Below are positions 50,617-59,329 of a stretch of 64,000 nucleotides of DNA, one piece after another. The notes below the pieces were generated by a model. It made no database searches. It was not told the DNA's origin and worked only from the letters and a program-made list of their open reading frames with translations. Made by a program: the position numbers and the translations under genes. This DNA comes from an uncultured bacterium (GTDB lineage: Bacteria; Patescibacteriota; Saccharimonadia; Saccharimonadales; Saccharimonadaceae), in contig CAIJKY010000009.1 of NCBI GenBank assembly GCA_903821365.1, positions 1 through 64,000 on the forward strand, read 5' to 3'. Numbering within the stretch: position 1 is the first letter of the stretch; the number at the start of each line of letters is the position of its first letter.

Positions 50617-52497
50617 ATGAACGCACAAGACATTCGCAAACAATATTTAGCTTTTTTTACTGAACGAGAGCATACTGTCATTTCACGCGCTAGTTTGGCG
50701 CTGCATAATGACCCGACAACGTTGTTCACGGGATCGGGCATGCAGCCACTTATTCCTTATTTACTTGGCGAAAAACACCCAAGTGGAACAAAGCTCGTTG
50801 ACAGCCAAACCTGTATCCGTGCTCAAGACATTGATGAAGTTGGAGATACAAGTCACACAACCTTTTTTGAGATGCTTGGCAACTGGTCGCTTGGTGAATA
50901 TTTTAAAGCAGAACAGATCGAATACTTCAGTACGTTTTTATTTGATGTTGTTGGGCTCGACCCGAACAAAGTGTATGTGAGTTGTTACATTGGTAATGAA
51001 ACATTTAATATTCCACGAGACGAAGCAGCGATTGCCGCATGGCAAAAAGCTTTCAAAGCACGTGGCGTTGAGGCAACGGTAGTTGCGCTCGGTAGTGCTC
51101 AGGACGGCGATAAGCACGGCATGCAGGGCGGTCGCATCTTTTTGTATGATGGTAAAGAAAACTGGTGGAGTCGTGCTGGCGATGAAGAGCACACCCCTGT
51201 TGGCGAACCATGCGGTCCTGACAGCGAGGTTTTTTACGATTTTGGCGAACATCTACACGACGAAGCTGTGTGGGGCAAGGCGCACCCAGCCAATGACTCG
51301 GCTCGATTTATGGAAATTGGTAACAGCGTCTTTATGGCATACCGACGTACCGAAGACGGCTTTAGCGAATTGCCGAGCAAGAATATCGACTTCGGTGGTG
51401 GACTTGAGCGCATTGCGGCTGCTGCTATTGGTTCGCACGATGTTTATAAAATTAGCCTCCTTTGGCCGATTATTGAAAAACTGCAAAGTATTAGCGGCAA
51501 GAAGTATGATTCGCACACCACTTCAATGCGCGTCATTACTGATCATTTGCGTGGCGCAACTTTCCTGGCGGTTGACGGCACCGTTCCAAGTAATAAAGAG
51601 CAGGGCTATGTCATGCGCCGATTACTTCGTCGTGCAATTCGTTTTGCCTTTGAGCTTGGTGTTGAGCAGAACTTCTTTGAACAGATTGTGCCAGTGATTG
51701 CCGATCTTTACGCTGATGATTATCCAGAAGTAGCGAAGAGCCGAGACGACGTCATCGCCACGCTTATTAAAGAAGAAAAAGTTTTCCGTCAGACTCTGCG
51801 CAAAGGCTTGAAAGAGCTTGAAAAACTTAAGTCGGTTGATGGCGAAGCGTTATTCCGCTTATATGACACCTTTGGCTTTCCAGTAGAGTTGAGTACTGAA
51901 GAAGCATTCAAACAAAATATTACTGTGTCAGAAAATTGGCGTGCCGAATTTGACGCATGTATGAAAGAGCAACGAGAGCGCAGCCAGACGGCTACAAAAG
52001 GCGTGTTTAAGGGCGGGCTTGGTGGCCAGACGCTTATTCACAAAAAGTACCACACAGCAACCCATCTGATGTATCAGGCGCTGCGCGATGTGCTCGGTGC
52101 TCATGTTGTGCAAAGAGGCAGTAATATTACCGAAGAGCGCCTTCGCTTTGACTTCTCGCATCCCGAGAAAGTAACCCGTGAACAGCTTGATCAAGTTGAA
52201 AAGATTGTTAATGAACAAATCGGCCACGATTTAAGAATCAGTTATGCTGAGTATCCAACCAAGGTCGCAATCGAAGAAAAAGGCGCACTAGGCCAATTTG
52301 GTGATCGTTACGGCGAAACGGTAAAAGTGTACAAAATGATTGCCGATAATGCTGAAAAGCCATTTAGCTTTGAAATTTGCGGCGGCCCACATGTTGACCA
52401 CACGATGCAATTATTTGAAGATGGTAAGAAATTCAAGATTCTCAAAGAAGAAGCGAGCTCGGCTGGGGTGCGACGCATTAAAGCGGTGCTTGTCTAA
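50617..52497 (+). CDS. alaS: Alanyl-tRNA synthetase lacking the C-terminal domain
   Basis: 626 aa against about 870 in most bacteria. The class II catalytic core (MLGNWSLGEYFK, GGGLERIAA) and the editing site are intact, with zinc ligands His479/His483 (HTATH) and Cys588/His592 (CGGPH). The protein stops right after the editing domain at RRIKAV. The oligomerisation and tRNA-elbow-binding C-Ala domain is missing, and the middle tRNA domain is also short, because HxxxH is near residue 564 in E. coli. Downstream DNA does not encode the missing part. TGG-TATACT ends ten bases before the ATG. Confidence 0.96.
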   Translation: MNAQDIRKQYLAFFTEREHTVISRASLALHNDPTTLFTGSGMQPLIPYLLGEKHPSGTKLVDSQTCIRAQDIDEVGDTSHTTFFEMLGNWSLGEYFKAEQIEYFSTFLFDVVGLDPNKVYVSCYIGNETFNIPRDEAAIAAWQKAFKARGVEATVVALGSAQDGDKHGMQGGRIFLYDGKENWWSRAGDEEHTPVGEPCGPDSEVFYDFGEHLHDEAVWGKAHPANDSARFMEIGNSVFMAYRRTEDGFSELPSKNIDFGGGLERIAAAAIGSHDVYKISLLWPIIEKLQSISGKKYDSHTTSMRVITDHLRGATFLAVDGTVPSNKEQGYVMRRLLRRAIRFAFELGVEQNFFEQIVPVIADLYADDYPEVAKSRDDVIATLIKEEKVFRQTLRKGLKELEKLKSVDGEALFRLYDTFGFPVELSTEEAFKQNITVSENWRAEFDACMKEQRERSQTATKGVFKGGLGGQTLIHKKYHTATHLMYQALRDVLGAHVVQRGSNITEERLRFDFSHPEKVTREQLDQVEKIVNEQIGHDLRISYAEYPTKVAIEEKGALGQFGDRYGETVKVYKMIADNAEKPFSFEICGGPHVDHTMQLFEDGKKFKILKEEASSAGVRRIKAVLV

Positions 52498-52568
52498 GTC
52501 TTTGTAAAGCAGTCTATAGTTATTGTATAGTAGGTTTTGGAACATCCAACCGACAGAAGTGGTGAAGT

Positions 52569-53231
52569 ATGAAGCCTGAAGGTGCCGCAATGCTCAGATT
52601 CATTGGCCAGTTGTTGGCGACGGGAGTGAGCATACCCTCGTCGTTCGACATCAGCTACACGGCAGGATCTCTGAACCCGGTTGAGGCTGGCAAGATCTTG
52701 ACCGAGGCGTTCAATGAGCACGCAAAGGGTTTGCGTTATCTGACGACGCTTGGTCCGGAGTTTGCCAGCAGTGACCATGCTTACAGAGGGGAGCTCTGTT
52801 TCGTGGTCTCAATGAGGCCGCTCAGGCGTCGATTGGCCGCCGTGCCGAGGCATGGAACGCTGTATATGCTCAAGTTCGGCTTCTCGTCTAAGCTTGTAGC
52901 CTGCAAGCCTGCTACGCGCGCGGAGGTCAAGGCGTTCCTGCTCAAGCAGGAAATAGAAGCACGCGTGAGCAACTGCAGACGACGATCTGGTGTGGCTGTG
53001 GTCGCGGAGCGAGACGCGACTATTCAGTGGGCAGAATGGCTGCTCGAAGTCTGCCCTAACCGCGAATTGGTAGAAGTGCTTCAAGCGGTACCCAGCGACA
53101 GCACCTTCGAGCCGACGCGCACGACCACCACCATCGTCACTCTCAAGGAGGATGCCGGGCGAAGCGGCTACAAGCTCCCTGGTCGCAACAGCAAGCGCTA
53201 CAAGAAGTGGCGTGCCAAGCAAGAAGCGTAG
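52569..53231 (+). CDS. GC-rich hypothetical gene, 220 aa
   Basis: A long uninterrupted frame whose product looks globular and basic, with LKFGFSSKLVACKPATRAEV, two internal Cys and a C-terminal SGYKLPGRNSKRYKKWRAK that could bind nucleic acid. Codon choice (CTC, GAG, AAG, CGC, third-position C/G) differs sharply from its neighbours, which points to foreign origin. GGTGAAG precedes the ATG. Two imperfect hairpins follow the stop. No family was recognised. It stands alone between alaS and the FtsA-like gene. Confidence 0.6.
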   Translation: MKPEGAAMLRFIGQLLATGVSIPSSFDISYTAGSLNPVEAGKILTEAFNEHAKGLRYLTTLGPEFASSDHAYRGELCFVVSMRPLRRRLAAVPRHGTLYMLKFGFSSKLVACKPATRAEVKAFLLKQEIEARVSNCRRRSGVAVVAERDATIQWAEWLLEVCPNRELVEVLQAVPSDSTFEPTRTTTTIVTLKEDAGRSGYKLPGRNSKRYKKWRAKQEA

Positions 53232-53247
53232 CTTGCCCTGGCGCTCT

Positions 53248-53343
53248 GCGGATGTCCCACGGCCCTGCGGCCGCAGTATCTTCACGCACCCACCAATCGT
53301 GGTGCATCCGCTGAAGATTCTCTGCAGCCAGCAGGGCGTCTTC
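53248..53343 (+). other. Two tandem RNA-like hairpins after the GC-rich gene
   Basis: Hairpin 1 pairs 53248-53260 with 53299-53311 (12 of 13 positions, including a G-T wobble) and has the palindrome CTGCGG/CCGCAG (53265-53276) in its loop. Hairpin 2 pairs 53313-53325 with 53331-53343 (12 of 13, with wobbles) around the loop AGCCA. No T run follows. Confidence 0.55.
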
Positions 53344-53379
53344 ATGCCAATTTACTTTGTATGCATAACCTCTATGATG

Positions 53380-53385
53380 TATACT
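53380..53385 (+). promoter_or_regulatory. -10 element of the FtsA-like operon
   Basis: TATACT, preceded by TG, is seven bases before ATG 53393 with no Shine-Dalgarno, again the leaderless layout. Confidence 0.55.
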
Positions 53386-53392
53386 ATTTCAG

Positions 53393-54670
53393 ATGATTCT
53401 CGACAAAATTAAAAAAGCTATCCCGAAGCGCAACTCTAAAGAAAACGATGATGCAACATTGGTCGCTTTAGATATTGGTACCGAATATGTGAAGGCGCTG
53501 GTCGCCACTATTGATGGTGACGATATCACCATTGTTGGTACTGGCCGTCAACACCAAGAGCTGAGCGATATGCATGGTGGCGCGATTGCTGACATTGGTG
53601 CTGTGGTGCAAAACTGTGAGCGCGCGCTGGCTGAAGCTGAAGAGCAAGCTGGCTTCCAGGCGAAGAAAGTGGTTATTGGCATTGCCGGCGAGCTCGTCAA
53701 GGGCCTCACTAATACGATTAAGTACAAACGACCACAGCCAGATCGTGCACTCGACATGCGCGAAATGGAATTTATTATCGAAAAGGTGCAAGAACGCGCC
53801 CAAACCAAAGCCCAAAAGCAAATTGCCTGGGAAACTGGCAACGCTGACGTCGAAGTAAAATTAGTTAACTCAGCGATTGTTAGCATCCACATTGATGGCT
53901 ACAAAGTGAGTAACCCAATTGGTTTTCAAGGTCGTGATATGTCGATTCAGATTTACACTGCTTTTGCGCCCATGGTACATATTGGCGCACTAGAGCGTAC
54001 CGCTAGCGAGCTTGATCTTGAGCTGCTTGCCGTTGCGGCCGAGCCGTTCGCGGTTAGCCGGAGCGTGCTAGGTGTCGATGCAAGCACTTCATTTACTGCA
54101 ATTTTAGCGGATATTGGTGGCGGCACAACTGACATCGCAGTTGTTAATGATGGTGGCGTCGAAGGCACGAAAATGTTTGGCATCGGTGGCCGCAGCTTTA
54201 CGCGCACTATAGCCAGTGACCTTGACCTCAGTTTTGAAGACGCAGAAAAACTGAAACTCGCTGTTGATGATCCAAGCCTTAAGCCTGCTGCGAAACAGAA
54301 AATCGAAGCCTCATTAGGTAAAACACTTGAAGTGTGGCTGAGTGGTGTTGAGCTGGCACTAGGTGAATTTGATGCAATCGACCATTTACCAAATCGCATC
54401 TTGCTTTGTGGTGGTGGTTCGAGCCTCGTAAAGCTTACCGAAGCTCTTGAGCAACAAGATTGGTACAAAGAATTACCATTTACTCGTCGCCCAACGGTAC
54501 AACACATTGAGCCCGACCAAGTAGCAGGCATTGTTGATCAAACCGGCAAAGTTACGGACCATACGTATATAACAGCTATGGGACTACTCCGTGTCGGCTA
54601 TGATACGATGATAGGGACACGTCCTTCAGAAGGCATAAAAGAAACGTTTAATCGTATCCTGAGCGTATAG
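53393..54670 (+). CDS. FtsA/PilM-like actin-fold ATPase
   Basis: 425 aa. The actin-fold phosphate motifs are ALDIGTEYVK (25-34) and LADIGGGTTDIAVV (238-251), with the adenosine motif LLCGGGSSL near 340. An SHS2-like insert lies about 110-190. The layout fits FtsA, which tethers FtsZ, or PilM of type IV pilus machines; the operon holds neither FtsZ nor other pilus genes. It leads an operon with a large membrane protein, ruvX and mltG, so a role in division or wall growth seems likelier. Confidence 0.82.
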   Translation: MILDKIKKAIPKRNSKENDDATLVALDIGTEYVKALVATIDGDDITIVGTGRQHQELSDMHGGAIADIGAVVQNCERALAEAEEQAGFQAKKVVIGIAGELVKGLTNTIKYKRPQPDRALDMREMEFIIEKVQERAQTKAQKQIAWETGNADVEVKLVNSAIVSIHIDGYKVSNPIGFQGRDMSIQIYTAFAPMVHIGALERTASELDLELLAVAAEPFAVSRSVLGVDASTSFTAILADIGGGTTDIAVVNDGGVEGTKMFGIGGRSFTRTIASDLDLSFEDAEKLKLAVDDPSLKPAAKQKIEASLGKTLEVWLSGVELALGEFDAIDHLPNRILLCGGGSSLVKLTEALEQQDWYKELPFTRRPTVQHIEPDQVAGIVDQTGKVTDHTYITAMGLLRVGYDTMIGTRPSEGIKETFNRILSV

Positions 54671-54677
54671 ACAGCAC

Positions 54678-56327
54678 ATGGCAAAGACAGTAATATACAT
54701 CGACACAGAAGATGACATCACGTCAATAATTGGCAAAGTCAAAGCTGCTGATAGTGATATTGTCGCACTTGTACCGCCAAAGCGAACTGGCATGCTACAA
54801 AGTGCGGTTAATTTGAAGTTACTCAAACGAGCGGCGACCTTATCAAAGAAACACGTTGTGCTCATTTCTTCCGATCCTTCGCTCCGCTCGCTTGCTGGTG
54901 GTGTTCTTATTCCTACGGCTAAGAATCTCCAAAGCCCACCTGAGATCGTCTCGACTGGCGCACCACTTGATGACCAAGAAGAGATCGTGAATGGTGGCGA
55001 TATGCCCGTTGGTGACATTCAGAACGCCATGGGTGATGCAGCCGTTACTCCTCCACTGGCCGCACCATCTAATAGCGCTGTTGATGAAGCCCCAATTGTT
55101 GCACCAACGCGCAAAGAAGCTGCGAAAGCCAAGAAAGACGCTAAAGCCCTTGCCGTACCAGACTTTATGAAGTTTCGTAAACGAATCTTTATTATCGGTG
55201 GGCTAGTGGTTGTCCTCGGCATCTTCTTGTATTGGGCATTCGCGATTGCGCCGACCGCCAAAATAGCAATTACTGCTAAGACTGAATTGGCTAACATTGA
55301 TCAAAACATCACGCTTAATCCAAGCGCAACGACTGATGCAAGTAAAAACATATTAAAATCAGACAGTCAAGAACTTAAAAAAACTGCTTCAGTAGACTTT
55401 GACGCCACGGGCAAAAAAGATGTCGGCGATAAAGCGAGTGGCCAGGTGACATTCAAAAACTGTGAGACGCCAACTGCACAGACAATTGACGCAGGCACAC
55501 CAGTAAGTGTTAACGGCCTCAATTACACGACCCAAGCTGCGGTAACCGTTCCTGGTGGCTCGGGCAGCTTTGTGACTGGTTGTACAAGTGCTGGTGCTTC
55601 GGCAGCGGTTGGTATTACAGCCTCGGATATTGGCGAAAACTACAACCTCGCGAGCGGGACGGCGCTAAACGTCAGTGGTCACACTGGCCAGCTTACTGCT
55701 ACAACCTCGACAGCAGTAACCGGCGGTACGAAACGGACTATTACGGTTGTGTCGCAGGCTGATGTCGATAAGGCAAAACAGCAGATTAAAAATTCAGACG
55801 ACAATGCCGCTCGCGCAGAACTATCGAAGCAGTTTGATAAAGGCATGACTGTCATCAAAGAGAGCTTTGCCAATCAAACCAGTGACCCAAGCGTTACGCC
55901 AGCGGTTGATGCCGAAGCCACTAAGGGTAAGCTCACCGTCGAGACGACATACACCGCGCTGGGCGTAATGAACACCGACCTTGATGCCGTTCTCAACAAT
56001 GCCATAACCGCTGCAATGACCGAAAAAAGCAAACAAAGCATTTATGACAATGGGCGTAAAGAATTTAAAGTTGCTAACTATCAAGCACTTGATGGCGGCC
56101 GTGCCTCATTCAGGCTCACGACCACTGGCTATATTGGCTCAAAAATCGATCAACAAGCGCTGAAAGAGCAGATGGCAGGAAAGCGTTATGGCGAGATTGA
56201 ATCGATTGTCAAACAAGTGCCGAACGTTCAAAAAGTTGATATTACCTTTGCACCTTTCTGGGTTACCATGGCACCTAGCCCCGACAAAACTACTATAACT
56301 CTCGATGTCGTCAAGAATGATCAGTAG
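54678..56327 (+). CDS. Large single-pass protein with baseplate J/gp47-like repeats
   Basis: 549 aa. A cytoplasmic N-terminal part (1-170) with a Rossmann-like start VIYIDTEDDITSIIGKVK is followed by one membrane helix (about 171-192) and a large outer region (193-549) of beta repeats with KASGQVTFKNCE and GENYNLASGT. Similar Patescibacteria proteins are often annotated as baseplate J-like on weak similarity. Its function is unknown. It begins seven bases after the FtsA-like gene and overlaps ruvX, so it belongs to the same operon. Confidence 0.7.
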   Translation: MAKTVIYIDTEDDITSIIGKVKAADSDIVALVPPKRTGMLQSAVNLKLLKRAATLSKKHVVLISSDPSLRSLAGGVLIPTAKNLQSPPEIVSTGAPLDDQEEIVNGGDMPVGDIQNAMGDAAVTPPLAAPSNSAVDEAPIVAPTRKEAAKAKKDAKALAVPDFMKFRKRIFIIGGLVVVLGIFLYWAFAIAPTAKIAITAKTELANIDQNITLNPSATTDASKNILKSDSQELKKTASVDFDATGKKDVGDKASGQVTFKNCETPTAQTIDAGTPVSVNGLNYTTQAAVTVPGGSGSFVTGCTSAGASAAVGITASDIGENYNLASGTALNVSGHTGQLTATTSTAVTGGTKRTITVVSQADVDKAKQQIKNSDDNAARAELSKQFDKGMTVIKESFANQTSDPSVTPAVDAEATKGKLTVETTYTALGVMNTDLDAVLNNAITAAMTEKSKQSIYDNGRKEFKVANYQALDGGRASFRLTTTGYIGSKIDQQALKEQMAGKRYGEIESIVKQVPNVQKVDITFAPFWVTMAPSPDKTTITLDVVKNDQ

Positions 56328-56739
56328 GGTTGGCGATATCGTATTACTTGCTTTCGACGTTGGTGAACGACGCATCGGCGTGGCACGGGCTGTTGTTCCG
56401 CCCCGTATTGCCGAAGGGCTTATCACTTTAACGAACGATGCTTCGCTGCCACAAGCTCTTACTGCGCTGTATGCTCGTACTCAGCCCGAAACGGTCGTGG
56501 TTGGTAGGCCACGTAATCAAGCAGGTGAAATGACGGCGCAAACTCGTGCCGTTGAGCGATGGGTCAACCAGTTTTTAGTACCTCTTAAAGTGCCAATTGT
56601 CTGGCAAGACGAAAGTTTGACATCCGTCCAGGCCGAGCAGTACCTTGGTGTTGGTCATCGAGCTTTCACGAAAGCCGATGTCGATAAAAAGGCAGCCGAA
56701 CTAATATTAAGTGATTATTTAGAGACTTTAACCGTATGA
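56317..56739 (+). CDS. ruvX: Putative pre-16S rRNA nuclease / Holliday junction resolvase-like (RuvX/YqgF)
   Basis: 140 aa. LLAFDVGERRIGVA carries the first catalytic Asp, VVGRPR the middle motif, WQDESLTSVQA the Glu and VDKKAAELILSDYL the final Asp: the RNase H-like YqgF pattern. It matures the 5' end of 16S rRNA and may act on DNA junctions. ATG 56317 lies inside the end of the previous gene; ATG 56305 is an alternative. Confidence 0.93.
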   Translation: MISRVGDIVLLAFDVGERRIGVARAVVPPRIAEGLITLTNDASLPQALTALYARTQPETVVVGRPRNQAGEMTAQTRAVERWVNQFLVPLKVPIVWQDESLTSVQAEQYLGVGHRAFTKADVDKKAAELILSDYLETLTV

Positions 56740-57812
56740 ACCACAAGCACGGGGGGCTCCAAGAGCCGCACTATTCTTTGAATGAACATATGAAGACGCC
56801 ACGGCAGCGACGACGATGGCCTTGGATTGTGGGCGGTATTGCCGCATTAGTCATTATCGCTAGCGGTGCAACGTTTGTGCTTTATCAGCGAAATCTTGAG
56901 CCAGTTGCAGCGCAGTCAACGACAAAACTGTTCACCGTTAAGGCTGGAGATTCAGCGACCGCGATTGCCAGCAATTTACAGCAGCAAGGGTTAATTCGTG
57001 ATTCACTGAGCTTTCGGGTTGCTCTACGACTGAGCGGCAAAACGGCAAGTATCAAGGCGGGAAGCTACCGATTATCGCCAGCTGATAGTGCTTCGGCAAT
57101 TATCGCAAAATTAGAATCAGGTCAGGTGGATTTAGTGCAGTTACAGATTTCCCCAGGGACAACGCTCGACGCAATCAAAAAGCAGTTTGTGAGCGCAGGA
57201 TATCGCCAAGACGCTGTCGATGCCGCTTTTAAGAAGAACTACACCCACCCGCTACTCGCGGACAAACCAGCCGAAGCGACGCTTGAAGGGTATATTTTCC
57301 CAGACACTTACCGTTTTGATCCTGACAGTGGCCCAGAGGCGGCGTTGACGCAAATTTTTGATACATTTTATAAGAAGCTCAATGACGCAAACTTATTAAC
57401 AGCCGCCAAAGCTGAGAATCTCAATAGTTACCAATTGGTAACACTCGGCTCGATTATCGAGAAAGAGGTTAGCAACAGCGCCGATCAAGCACATGTTGCT
57501 CAGGTGTTCCTGAAGCGCTTAAGCACTGGTATGCCGCTTGGGTCAGATGTTACATTTATGTACGCAGCGAAACTGCTCGGAGTAACGCCAACACCTAACC
57601 TGCAATCGCCCTATAACACTAGGATTGTGACAGGCTTGCCACCGGGTCCAATTGCGAATATGCGGCTTCAGGCGCTTCAGGCAGTTGCCGAGCCGACAAA
57701 AACTGACGATCTATATTTTGTCGCCGGAGACGATGGGGCAACCTATTTTGCCAAAACATTGCCCGAACATGAGGCAAATGTTGCCGCACATTGTAAAATT
57801 GGCTGCCAATAG
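56736..57812 (+). CDS. mltG: Endolytic murein transglycosylase
   Basis: 358 aa. A basic cytoplasmic tail, one helix (about 29-50), a LysM-like subdomain (about 64-130) and the YceG catalytic domain with LEGYIFPDTY (183-192) and SIIEKE, where Glu242 is the catalytic residue. It cuts nascent glycan strands and sets their length. ATGA overlap with ruvX couples translation; mltG next to ruvX is a widespread arrangement. Confidence 0.95.
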   Translation: MNHKHGGLQEPHYSLNEHMKTPRQRRRWPWIVGGIAALVIIASGATFVLYQRNLEPVAAQSTTKLFTVKAGDSATAIASNLQQQGLIRDSLSFRVALRLSGKTASIKAGSYRLSPADSASAIIAKLESGQVDLVQLQISPGTTLDAIKKQFVSAGYRQDAVDAAFKKNYTHPLLADKPAEATLEGYIFPDTYRFDPDSGPEAALTQIFDTFYKKLNDANLLTAAKAENLNSYQLVTLGSIIEKEVSNSADQAHVAQVFLKRLSTGMPLGSDVTFMYAAKLLGVTPTPNLQSPYNTRIVTGLPPGPIANMRLQALQAVAEPTKTDDLYFVAGDDGATYFAKTLPEHEANVAAHCKIGCQ

Positions 57813-57868
57813 ACTATTTGTTCGATGAGCCACCCCTGTTGGCAATATATTCTATACTAGAAAACATA

Positions 57869-57897
57869 TTGACATATTTGTAAATGTTTAGTATTAT
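57869..57897 (+). promoter_or_regulatory. Consensus promoter of the LysM-CHAP gene
   Basis: TTGACA (57869-57874), a 17-base spacer and TATTAT (57892-57897). Transcription would start near 57904, about 250 bases before the start codon, which is exceptional in this window. Confidence 0.75.
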
Positions 57898-57903
57898 TAT
57901 TTC

Positions 57904-58151
57904 ATAACGTTTGCGCAACTTATTTTTTAAGAAGTTCGTAGATGTTACTCCAAGACCAGTCCATAAGGGTGATCTACAGTAATTTAAATAAACATTAATT
58001 AATCTTCATTATTAGCAATTTAGCAATAATCGTAGGTCGATTCACCCTTTATCTGTGTGTTTACGTGTCCATACGTAGCATGCGAAGCTGTGCCTGGAGC
58101 AGCTCTGTGGTAACACAGTAGCACGGAGATTATATTAGTATCATTACAAAA
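57904..58151 (+). promoter_or_regulatory. Long structured 5' leader, candidate cis-regulatory RNA
   Basis: Fills most of the 339-base gap between mltG and the LysM-CHAP gene. TAAGGGTGATCTAC (57964-57977) can pair with GTAGGTCGATTCACCCTT (58034-58051) with one bulge. A second region contains CTGTG-GTAA-CACAG (58104-58117). GGAG (58125-58128) is 23 bases before the apparent GTG start. I could not match it to a known riboswitch class; c-di-AMP riboswitches control similar wall hydrolases elsewhere, but the conserved motifs were not found. Confidence 0.4.
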
Positions 58152-59255
58152 GTGAAGCATTTAACTTCACGAAATCAAGGTAACAAGGCGCTTTCTATTT
58201 CGAAGCGTTCTAAACGTCGCGATACGATCACCGCTGCAGTTTCATATGTATCGATCGCACTCCTTATTGTCAGTATTCTCTCGATTAATTACAAAGGCTC
58301 CGGTGACTCAAACGGAGTATTTGGCGTTGCAAACGCCCAAGCGGCTGCTCAAGAAGAAGGCTCAGTTGACCAAGTCTCAGCTGCAAGCCTCGCTGCAAGT
58401 ATTGCTCAAACGACTGACATCAGTGTTGAGGCAAACGTTGCTAACCTAAGCACTAGTTTGAATGCCCGAACTGAACTCGCTCAGTCTAATGAAGCATTTG
58501 CTTCAAAGCCACAAATGGTAGCAACAACTGAGAAAAATGGTGTTAAAAGCTATAAAGTAAAGCAAGGCGACACCGTCCCTTCAGTTGCGCAAACGCACAA
58601 AATCTCTGCTGATACGCTTCGTTGGGCGAATAACTTAACAGGCGACAACCTAGAGATTGATAAAGATCTTGTTATCCCAACTATTGATGGTGTCGTATAT
58701 ACCGTCAAGAACGGTGATACTGTTGATGCGCTTGCTTCAAAGTACAATGCCAGCAAAGATCGTATCGTTAGCTTTAACGATGCTGAATTAAGTGGGCTTC
58801 GTCCTGGCCAGCAGATCGTTATTCCTGGTGGTGTTGTTCCAGTTAACGAACGTCCTGGTTATGTTGCTCCACGAAGTACCTACTACTCGACAAGCACATC
58901 TGCTACAAGCAGCTACGCAACTAACTTTACGCCTGTTTATGGTGACAATGGCTATGTACCAGGGTACTGTACGTACTATGTCGCTTCGCGCATCTCTGTA
59001 CCACGTAACTGGGGTAATGCAGTCACATGGGCATACTATGCTAAAGCAAGCGGTTGGACAGTGAGTTCAGAGCCACGAGTTGGTGCAATCGCACAGCGCG
59101 GTGGTGGTCTTGGTCACGTTGCCATTGTTGAAGCCGTTTCGGCTGATGGCTCACAGATCAAGTACTCTGATATGAATGGTCTTGCCGGTTTTAACCGAGT
59201 TGCAAGTAGCGACTGGGTATCGGCATCTGAGTATCCAAACTATATCTATCGTTAG
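58152..59255 (+). CDS. Exported LysM-LysM-CHAP peptidoglycan hydrolase
   Basis: 367 aa from GTG 58152. A basic N-terminus and signal anchor (about 25-48), two LysM repeats (about 133-176 and 182-226; YKVKQGDTVPSVAQ and YTVKNGDTVDALAS), a Ser/Tyr-rich linker and a CHAP domain (about 262-367) with catalytic Cys273, His322 and Glu327. It would cleave peptide bonds in peptidoglycan during growth or separation. The start codon lies in a hairpin, GTGAAG/CTTCAC (58152-58170). A non-standard ATT upstream nearer the GGAG cannot be ruled out. Confidence 0.9.
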   Translation: MKHLTSRNQGNKALSISKRSKRRDTITAAVSYVSIALLIVSILSINYKGSGDSNGVFGVANAQAAAQEEGSVDQVSAASLAASIAQTTDISVEANVANLSTSLNARTELAQSNEAFASKPQMVATTEKNGVKSYKVKQGDTVPSVAQTHKISADTLRWANNLTGDNLEIDKDLVIPTIDGVVYTVKNGDTVDALASKYNASKDRIVSFNDAELSGLRPGQQIVIPGGVVPVNERPGYVAPRSTYYSTSTSATSSYATNFTPVYGDNGYVPGYCTYYVASRISVPRNWGNAVTWAYYAKASGWTVSSEPRVGAIAQRGGGLGHVAIVEAVSADGSQIKYSDMNGLAGFNRVASSDWVSASEYPNYIYR

Positions 59256-59277
59256 ACAACGAGATAAGATATTTGAC

Positions 59278-59312
59278 AAAAACGCCAGGGACTGTTCGTC
59301 TCTGGCGTTTTG
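59278..59312 (+). terminator. Intrinsic terminator of the LysM-CHAP gene
   Basis: AAAACGCCAG (59279-59288) pairs with CTGGCGTTTT (59302-59311) over a 13-base loop, 23 bases after the stop. The obgE promoter follows at once. Confidence 0.88.
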
Positions 59313-59315
59313 CTG

Positions 59316-59321
59316 TATACT
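59316..59321 (+). promoter_or_regulatory. -10 element of obgE
   Basis: TATACT, preceded by TG, is eight bases before ATG 59330 and four bases after the terminator. No Shine-Dalgarno is present. Confidence 0.55.
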
Positions 59322-59329
59322 AGAAAAAT

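Noticed and set aside
53231-53392. Integron attC site behind the GC-rich gene
   Set aside because: ATAACC near 53365 resembles one core end, but no matching GTTRRRY core on the other side and no integrase were found.
57904-58151. c-di-AMP (ydaO) riboswitch upstream of the LysM-CHAP gene
   Set aside because: The gene context fits, but the conserved GGGGACCC and CCGUCAGCUAACCUC-type segments of the class could not be found on the plus strand. A GGTGAATC-like string appears only as the complement of a stem arm. It is reported as an unclassified leader.
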